Source of the DNA: CAZVLE01 sp964627855
GTDB lineage: Bacteria > Bacillota > Dethiobacteria > DTU022
NCBI GenBank assembly: GCA_964627855.1
Contig: CAZVLE010000134.1
Location: forward strand, 1 to 11,906
Direction of reading: 5' to 3'
DNA: 11,906 nt
The notes under the pieces are model-generated. The model saw only the letters and a program-made list of their open reading frames with translations. It was not told the DNA's origin and searched no databases. Positions within the stretch are counted from its first letter, which is position 1. Every line of letters begins with the position of its first letter. Positions 7,630 through 11,906 of this stretch are shown piece by piece. The position numbers and the translations under genes were made by a program.

Positions 7630-8724
7630 CTATGCCCCCTTATGATTAAAAATCGAACGTAACTTATCCCTTACGCTGCTATAAATACCCTTGATGCCGG
7701 GACGATAAAGAGTATCCCTGCTTTTGCGCAGCGTCTCCAGGGTAGCTGTCTCCACAACCTGCCAGAGCAGATCTTTATCAGGAGTATTTTTAAGGTAATT
7801 AAGCTTAATTTGGTAGGCCCCCTTGTATTTTCGGCCACCGCCGTTGGGGGTAATATTTTTTATGATGCGGTTCAAATCAATGTTACTGTTTTTAGTCCGC
7901 AGCGATACATCAAGGTAGGTTTCCTGTTTTTTATGATTCTCGATCACTGCGAAAACAGCTACCACTTTGTGCTCAGCGCTTTTCAAAACTTTATCGGCAG
8001 TTATAGCAATCGAATCCCTGTATTTGGCATCAATATAGCCGAGTCCATAGAAAGCCCAATCCTTATAAATAATCTCATTTTCAATTGCCCGATTAAAAAA
8101 CTCTTCAGTTTGAGGATAAAGCGGGGTACTATTGATTCCCTGCAAGGTATCCCTGTCAACGTATTCCGACAAATAACTGAGAGCTTCGAAATCAAGATCC
8201 GTAATATTGTCATATTTATCAGTATCGGTCTGAATGCCAAAAGTCAGGGCTGTTGAGACTGCAGAGAGCTCCTTTTCGTCTAGTTCCAGATTTAGGTTTT
8301 TAATGATCAGGGCAACAAGCGTGCTGGTTGAACCAGCCTCTGTGCTAATCAATGAAAATTCCGCCTTGACTGGAGCCTCAGCCGCCCGATGATGGTCAAT
8401 ATGCACCGCACAGGGTATTTTATCACCGACACCTTCAATCCAGTTATTTTGGAAATCAGGCACAATATATGCCTGATATTTATCTACATCTATCTCTTTA
8501 CCTATTTTTAGAGGAATTCTCAGCCTTTTCGTAAACGCTTTATTTTGCTGCAACGACAAACCTTTTTCGGTAAAGATATCGGCTTCCACCGCATAATGTT
8601 TAAGGACGATCTTAATGGCGAAAGCTGAGGCAATAGCATCCGGATCCGGCGAACCGGGAATGTAGATCGCAAGCGGATTATATTTTGTAACCGTTTCGAT
8701 AAAAAGTGCTGCGTTTTTTTTCAT
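7630..8724 (-). CDS. DHH family phosphoesterase (NrnA-like) with altered motifs
   Basis: This 364-residue cytosolic protein has the two-domain DHH/DHHA1 layout of NrnA oligoribonucleases/pAp phosphatases and related c-di-AMP phosphodiesterases. DHH domain motifs: SPDPDAIASA (25-34), a lone Asp in IVPD (D90), the name motif DHH at 110-112, and GIQTDTDKYDN (163-173). The DHHA1 domain ends with GGGRKYKGA (295-303). Two expected histidines differ: the His normally three residues before the Pro of motif I is Pro23, and GGGH is GGGR (R298). The remaining metal-binding Asp/His residues are present, so it may still bind metal with an altered substrate site. About 60 C-terminal residues follow the GGGR motif. 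The ATG at 8724 has only a weak AAAAGG site 12 nt upstream. It is the first gene of the DHH/coiled-coil/HepT-like operon, behind an extended -10 promoter. Confidence 0.88.
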   Translation of the reverse strand: MKKNAALFIETVTKYNPLAIYIPGSPDPDAIASAFAIKIVLKHYAVEADIFTEKGLSLQQNKAFTKRLRIPLKIGKEIDVDKYQAYIVPDFQNNWIEGVGDKIPCAVHIDHHRAAEAPVKAEFSLISTEAGSTSTLVALIIKNLNLELDEKELSAVSTALTFGIQTDTDKYDNITDLDFEALSYLSEYVDRDTLQGINSTPLYPQTEEFFNRAIENEIIYKDWAFYGLGYIDAKYRDSIAITADKVLKSAEHKVVAVFAVIENHKKQETYLDVSLRTKNSNIDLNRIIKNITPNGGGRKYKGAYQIKLNYLKNTPDKDLLWQVVETATLETLRKSRDTLYRPGIKGIYSSVRDKLRSIFNHKGA

Positions 8725-8747
8725 TTTTGTAGTAGGCCTTTTCTCGT

Positions 8748-8756
8748 ATTATAACA
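8748..8756 (-). promoter_or_regulatory. Extended -10 promoter for the DHH operon
   Basis: On the minus strand the sequence TGTTATAAT is a perfect TATAAT (8748-8753) with a TGn extension. No good TTGACA lies 17 nt upstream; TTGCTG at 8768-8773 is only 14 nt away. Transcription would start near 8741, giving a leader of about 17 nt before the ATG at 8724. Confidence 0.55.
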
Positions 8757-8915
8757 TTGAAGCACTTCAGCAATTTGCTAAAATATCTGTTCCGGCAAAG
8801 AGAAAGATTAGGCGAAAAAGTTTCTTGTTGATTACTATAAATAAACTAACATAGAAAAGTGTTTTGAGGCAATCCTTCTAAAACAAAAAGCAAAAACCAA
8901 CGATTATCAGCCTTG

Positions 8916-8924
8916 TGTTACAAT
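8916..8924 (+). promoter_or_regulatory. Extended -10 promoter for the IMPase-family gene
   Basis: TGTTACAAT contains TACAAT (8919-8924, 5/6 match) with a TGn extension and a poor -35 region. Transcription would start near 8931, about 40 nt before the ATG at 8971. It diverges from the DHH operon promoter about 160 bp away; the AT-rich stretch between them holds no other feature I can recognise. Confidence 0.4.
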
Positions 8925-8957
8925 CAGAGCCAGACCGGATCATTAAATCAATTAAAA

Positions 8958-8963
8958 GGCAGG
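8958..8963 (+). promoter_or_regulatory. Ribosome binding site that fixes the IMPase start
   Basis: GGCAGG, part of AAAAGGCAGG, lies 7 nt before the ATG at 8971. A TTG directly in front (8968) is in frame but is a weaker start codon at a shorter spacing, so the ATG is preferred. Confidence 0.6.
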
Positions 8964-8970
8964 TCATTTG

Positions 8971-9768
8971 ATGGATAATTTTATGGAAGAAAAACTTAAA
9001 CTGGCAGAATCGGCAGCCAGAGAGGCTGGGGCAATAATTATCGCCAAAAAAGGTAGCTTTTCATTTTCCGAAAAAACCGATAACAACCTGGTCACAGAAT
9101 CCGATTACGCCGCACAGGAAAAGATTATTGAGGTTATTTCGGAACAGCACCCCGGTCACAGCTTTATCGCTGAAGAAAATGACCGATTAGCCAACCTAAG
9201 TGAATCGGACCTTTGGATCATTGACCCACTGGATGGTACCAACAACTATGCTCACCAAATCCCTCATTTTAGCATTTCCATCGCCTATGCCCGCTTCGGA
9301 CAGGTAAAAGCCGGTGTTGTTTTCGATCCGGAAAGAGGCGAGCTATTTAGGGCCGCAGAGAGCATGGGAGCAGCTTTAAACGGTGAAAAAATTACTGTTT
9401 CAAGGGCAGCTTCGCTGCAGGAAGCCATCGTGTCAACCGGTTTTTACTATGACCGTGGGGCGATGATGCGAAAAACTTTATCCAGCATCGAAAAACTATT
9501 TGAACATAATATCCACGGTATCAGGAGATTTGGCAGTGCCGCCCTGGATCTTTGCTGGGTTGCCTGTGGCAGGTTTGATGCCTATTTTGAATACAAGTTA
9601 TCTGTCTGGGATTTTGCCGCCGGCCAGCTAATCGTAAAGGAAGCTGGAGGCAGCTGCAGTGACCAAAAAAGTAATCCGCTGACTTTGAGCAGTTCTGGAA
9701 TAATTGTTTCAAATGGGATCCTTCACAACGACTTATTGGATATTGTCAGTTGGGATGATGGACTTTAG
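8971..9768 (+). CDS. Inositol monophosphatase family protein (SuhB/IMPase-like)
   Basis: This 265-residue Mg-dependent phosphatase matches the usual length of COG0483. It would hydrolyse a sugar- or inositol-phosphate-type monoester in the cytosol. Metal-site motifs are complete: E68-E69 in IAEEN, D85-PLDGT-N in IIDPLDGTNNYAH (83-95), and WDFAAGQLIVKEAGG (213-227) with D214. RRFGSAALDLCWVACGRFD (185-203) is the conserved helix before the second motif. Substrate specificity within the family (inositol phosphate, fructose-1,6-bisphosphate, histidinol phosphate, pAp) cannot be fixed by these motifs, so I give no symbol. It is the only plus-strand gene in the middle of the window, divergent from the DHH operon. 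Its TAG overlaps the TAA of the convergent Pcs-like gene, leaving no intergenic space for a terminator of either gene. Confidence 0.92.
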   Translation: MDNFMEEKLKLAESAAREAGAIIIAKKGSFSFSEKTDNNLVTESDYAAQEKIIEVISEQHPGHSFIAEENDRLANLSESDLWIIDPLDGTNNYAHQIPHFSISIAYARFGQVKAGVVFDPERGELFRAAESMGAALNGEKITVSRAASLQEAIVSTGFYYDRGAMMRKTLSSIEKLFEHNIHGIRRFGSAALDLCWVACGRFDAYFEYKLSVWDFAAGQLIVKEAGGSCSDQKSNPLTLSSSGIIVSNGILHNDLLDIVSWDDGL

Positions 9769-10472
9769 TTGTTATTTTTTTCCTGAGAAGGCGGTTCAGT
9801 AAAATGCAAATAAAATGATACGGCAAAATAATAAACAGCAGCCAGCAGTGATACGATTACCAGGCGCCTGTCAACATCATACATGGTTGCACCCATAATG
9901 ACCAACGCCACCCCAAACAGAACCATCACAACAACTGTTAAATATCTGAACTGTTTGGTTGAAGCGGAAATATAGCGGATCGGCACAAAAACAAGAATGA
10001 CAAAAATGAACATGATCAGGGCATTGATCAGCGGGGGAAACTCCAGCAGATAAAAATAGAAGATCATCACATTCCAGTAGTTCGGAAATCCGGTAAAATA
10101 ACCTTCAGCTGTTTTGGCGGTGGTAATGCAAAAACCATAAGCGGAAGCAAAAAGAACCAGTGCTAAAACCGGCAAGGCGAAGGGGGGAATCAGCTCGAAG
10201 CGATAGGCAAAAACTACAGGAATAAAAGTATAGGTAAGGAAGTCGATAATATTATCAAGTAGACAGCCATCAAACTGAGGGGCCCAACGCTTAACTTCAA
10301 AACGACGAGCCAGCGTGCCATCGGTAGCATCAATCAACGCAGCAATAGCAAGCCATATAAATACTTTTTGGGCTTCCCCGTGACAGATAGCGTCAAAAGC
10401 CAACAACCCTGCAATAAGCCCCAGTGCTGTATAAAAATGAACAGCCCAGGCCCGAAATTGGTAAAAACGCAT
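9765..10472 (-). CDS. pcs: CDP-alcohol phosphatidyltransferase, phosphatidylcholine synthase (Pcs)-like
   Basis: This 235-residue integral-membrane protein has about eight hydrophobic segments. The CDP-alcohol phosphotransferase signature is complete: D48-x2-D51-G52-x2-A55-R56, then 12 residues, G69-x3-D73-x3-D77. The usual spacing after AR is 8; 12 is the Pcs-type spacing. Other features recalled from rhizobial Pcs are AWAVHFYTALG near the N-terminus (8-18), YFTGFPNYWNVMIF (125-138) and FVPIRYI (162-168). Pcs condenses CDP-diacylglycerol with free choline at the inner membrane to give phosphatidylcholine. Whether choline is the acceptor here is inference; a related alcohol is possible. The ATG at 10472 is the only plausible start, as an in-frame stop lies 10 codons upstream, but it has no clear Shine-Dalgarno sequence. 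A good promoter lies about 90-120 nt upstream. It is convergent with the IMPase gene. Confidence 0.82.
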   Translation of the reverse strand: MRFYQFRAWAVHFYTALGLIAGLLAFDAICHGEAQKVFIWLAIAALIDATDGTLARRFEVKRWAPQFDGCLLDNIIDFLTYTFIPVVFAYRFELIPPFALPVLALVLFASAYGFCITTAKTAEGYFTGFPNYWNVMIFYFYLLEFPPLINALIMFIFVILVFVPIRYISASTKQFRYLTVVVMVLFGVALVIMGATMYDVDRRLVIVSLLAAVYYFAVSFYLHFTEPPSQEKNNN

Positions 10473-10562
10473 GGCTGGTGAAAATCGCTTTTCTATAAGT
10501 TAAACCCCCACTGATAGTATCTTATATTGATTGTGATCATTGGTCCTTAGCTTGCCTGTGAC

Positions 10563-10591
10563 ATCATACCACGCTGTCAACCTACAATCAA
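10563..10591 (-). promoter_or_regulatory. Promoter for the Pcs-like gene
   Basis: On the minus strand, TTGATT (10586-10591) and TATGAT (10563-10568, 5/6) are separated by exactly 17 nt, and the -10 carries a TGG extension. Transcription would start near 10556, leaving a leader of about 84 nt. A perfect TTGACA lies inside the spacer but has no -10 at the right distance. Confidence 0.55.
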
Positions 10592-10637
10592 ACATAAAAG
10601 ATTAACAAAATAAGATTTAATGCAAAAACGTGGTATG
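10565..10637. repeat. 9-bp inverted repeat spanning two divergent -10 regions
   Basis: CATACCACG at 10565-10573 and its exact reverse complement CGTGGTATG at 10629-10637 are separated by 55 bp. Each arm overlaps the -10 region of the promoter reading outward in its direction. The repeat is directly visible. It may be a paired operator or simply two similar extended -10 elements. Confidence 0.5.
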
Positions 10638-10639
10638 CT
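10631..10639 (+). promoter_or_regulatory. Extended -10 promoter for the secreted serine hydrolase
   Basis: TGGTATGCT contains TATGCT (10634-10639, 4/6) with a TG extension, in the same CGTGGTATG context as the opposite promoter. The -35 region is poor (AAGATT 16 nt upstream). Transcription would start near 10646, about 58 nt before the ATG at 10704. Confidence 0.35.
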
Positions 10640-10703
10640 TAGATCCGTATTGTACACTTGATCAGTAAATGACTATTTCAGGATCAGAAGTGAGGTCGAT
10701 CTG

Positions 10704-11906
10704 ATGAGAATAATGATGCCCTCCAAAATTGTCGCTACCTTGCTATTTGCTCTACTCTTTGCTGTTGCGGCAAACCCTGCCCTGGCGGCCCCAGATGACA
10801 ACCCTGCAGAGCTTGAAGCTTTTGTGGACGGATTTATAGCAAGCCAGATGAAAGAGGGAAATATCGTCGGGGTTACCCTGTCGATTGTGCAAAATGGTGA
10901 AATAATTCTGCTCAAAGGTTACGGCTACGCCGACCGGGATAGCAGAACCCCGGTTGACCCTGCAAAAACTCTTTTTCGCCCCGGGTCTACATCGAAGCTT
11001 TTTACCTGGACGGCAATCATGCAGCTGGTGGAAGAAGGTAAGCTTGACCTTGATACTGACGTGCAGGAATACCTTGACTTTCAGCTTCCAAAGCGCCTCA
11101 TAGGGCGCAAGAGCGATCTTCCTGAACCGATCACCCTAAGACATCTGCTCACCCACACAGCCGGATTTGAAGACCGGGGCTCTGGTCTTTTTGTGCTCTC
11201 GGTTGAAGAGATGACCAGCCTGGAAGACTTTCTTAAAAATAGTATTCCGGCCCGGGTTTTTCCACCAGGTACAGTTATAGCTTATTCCAATTATGGCACC
11301 GCCCTGGCCGGCTACATAGTTGAGCGTTTATCGGGACTGCCTTTTGCAGAATATATTGAGCAGCATATTTTTAGCCCTATGGATATGCAAAACAGCACTT
11401 TTCGCCAGCCGCTCCCGGACCCGATAGCTGCCAATATGGCCAAGGCTTATAAGTTTTTTAATGGCGAATACCATCAGGGCAGCTTTGAATATATTTCTGC
11501 TTTACCGGCCGGCAGTATGAGTAGCACAGCTGAAGATATGGCTAAATTTATGATCGCTCACCTGCAATATGGCCGCTTTGGTGAGATCAGGATTCTGTTA
11601 GAGGCAACTGCCTTGAAAATGCAGAGCCGCCTTTTTTCTCATCATCCGGTCCAGGACGGAATGGCTTATGGTTTTATCGAACAAACCATTAATGGGCGCC
11701 GGTTGATTAACCACGGCGGCAACACTTTTCTCTTTGCCACCGGCTGTTGGCTTTTACCTGAAGAAAACTTTGGGCTCTTCATTTCTTATAATGGAGGAAA
11801 CGGTTTAGAAAGGGAAGCGCTGATTAAGGCTGTCATGAATCGCTATTATCCGGCACCCATCCAGAAAGATCTTCTCCCACCTCCCGGTAGCTATGAGCGA
11901 ACATTA
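10704..11906 (+). CDS. Secreted beta-lactamase family serine hydrolase (class C-like), partial
   Basis: This reading frame is open for 401 codons to the window edge; I translated it from the sequence. The N-terminus is a signal peptide: RIMMPSK, a hydrophobic core LLFALLFAVAA, and a likely signal peptidase I site after NPALA (24-28). The mature part is a PF00144-type domain: SxxK as S95-TS-K98, YSN at 194-196, the LLTHTAGF segment (148-155), and HGGN at 337-340 in the place of the KTG motif. This set is shared by class C beta-lactamases, DD-peptidases and esterases (EstB, AmpH type); HGG instead of KTG points to a peptidase or esterase rather than a resistance enzyme. A GAGGT site lies 7 nt before the ATG. 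The C-terminus is missing, so extra domains, such as the lipocalin-like or membrane regions some relatives carry, cannot be excluded. It diverges from the Pcs-like gene. Confidence 0.9.
   Translation, partial: MRIMMPSKIVATLLFALLFAVAANPALAAPDDNPAELEAFVDGFIASQMKEGNIVGVTLSIVQNGEIILLKGYGYADRDSRTPVDPAKTLFRPGSTSKLFTWTAIMQLVEEGKLDLDTDVQEYLDFQLPKRLIGRKSDLPEPITLRHLLTHTAGFEDRGSGLFVLSVEEMTSLEDFLKNSIPARVFPPGTVIAYSNYGTALAGYIVERLSGLPFAEYIEQHIFSPMDMQNSTFRQPLPDPIAANMAKAYKFFNGEYHQGSFEYISALPAGSMSSTAEDMAKFMIAHLQYGRFGEIRILLEATALKMQSRLFSHHPVQDGMAYGFIEQTINGRRLINHGGNTFLFATGCWLLPEENFGLFISYNGGNGLEREALIKAVMNRYYPAPIQKDLLPPPGSYERTL

Noticed and set aside
7810..8256. 148-codon plus-strand reading frame
   Set aside because: It lies antisense inside the DHH gene, whose protein shows clear family motifs; this frame has no recognisable domain.
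10673..10915. 80-codon minus-strand reading frame
   Set aside because: It is antisense to the signal peptide and start of the secreted hydrolase, with a low-complexity Ser/Ala product.

Overview
The window looks like chromosomal DNA from a free-living bacterium, with dense, ordinary metabolic and signalling genes, moderate GC (I judge mid-40s percent by eye, not computed), strong AGGAG-type ribosome binding sites and occasional GTG/TTG starts. The gene families (a PAS/GAF/GGDEF/HD-GYP receptor, a LeuC-type dehydratase, a YhbS-type acetyltransferase, an sll1863-like coiled-coil protein, a DHH phosphoesterase) fit a Clostridia-like Bacillota best. That placement is an inference, and no rRNA or other marker gene is present. 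I see no insertion sequence, prophage, CRISPR array, tRNA or rRNA.

Layout. Minus strand, 1-4579: a LeuC-type aconitase-family subunit cut by the window edge, an NfsA-like flavin reductase, and a 982-residue cytosolic c-di-GMP enzyme with intact synthase and phosphodiesterase motifs. Minus strand, 4813-6701: a GNAT acetyltransferase and, upstream of it, a peptidase S51/cyanophycinase-like protein fused to what looks like the anticodon-binding C-terminus of cysteinyl-tRNA synthetase. Minus strand, 6800-8724: a compact three-gene operon (DHH phosphoesterase, coiled-coil protein, degenerate HepT-like protein) with a 3-nt gap at one junction and a TTGA overlap at the other. An extended -10 promoter lies in front of it.

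Plus strand, 8971-9768: an inositol-monophosphatase family enzyme divergent from that operon, whose stop codon overlaps that of the convergent next gene. Minus strand, 9765-10472: an integral-membrane CDP-alcohol phosphatidyltransferase of the phosphatidylcholine-synthase type. Plus strand, 10704 to the end: a secreted beta-lactamase-family serine hydrolase, cut by the window edge. The last two genes diverge from a 231-bp region whose two -10 regions carry the same 9-bp block in inverted orientation.

The genes do not form one pathway. The points most worth follow-up are the S51/CysRS-tail fusion, the Pcs-like enzyme, and the tight operon joining a DHH enzyme and a HepT-like protein that both lack expected motif residues. 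No gap between genes exceeds 300 bases; the largest are 4580-4812, 8725-8970 and 10473-10703.
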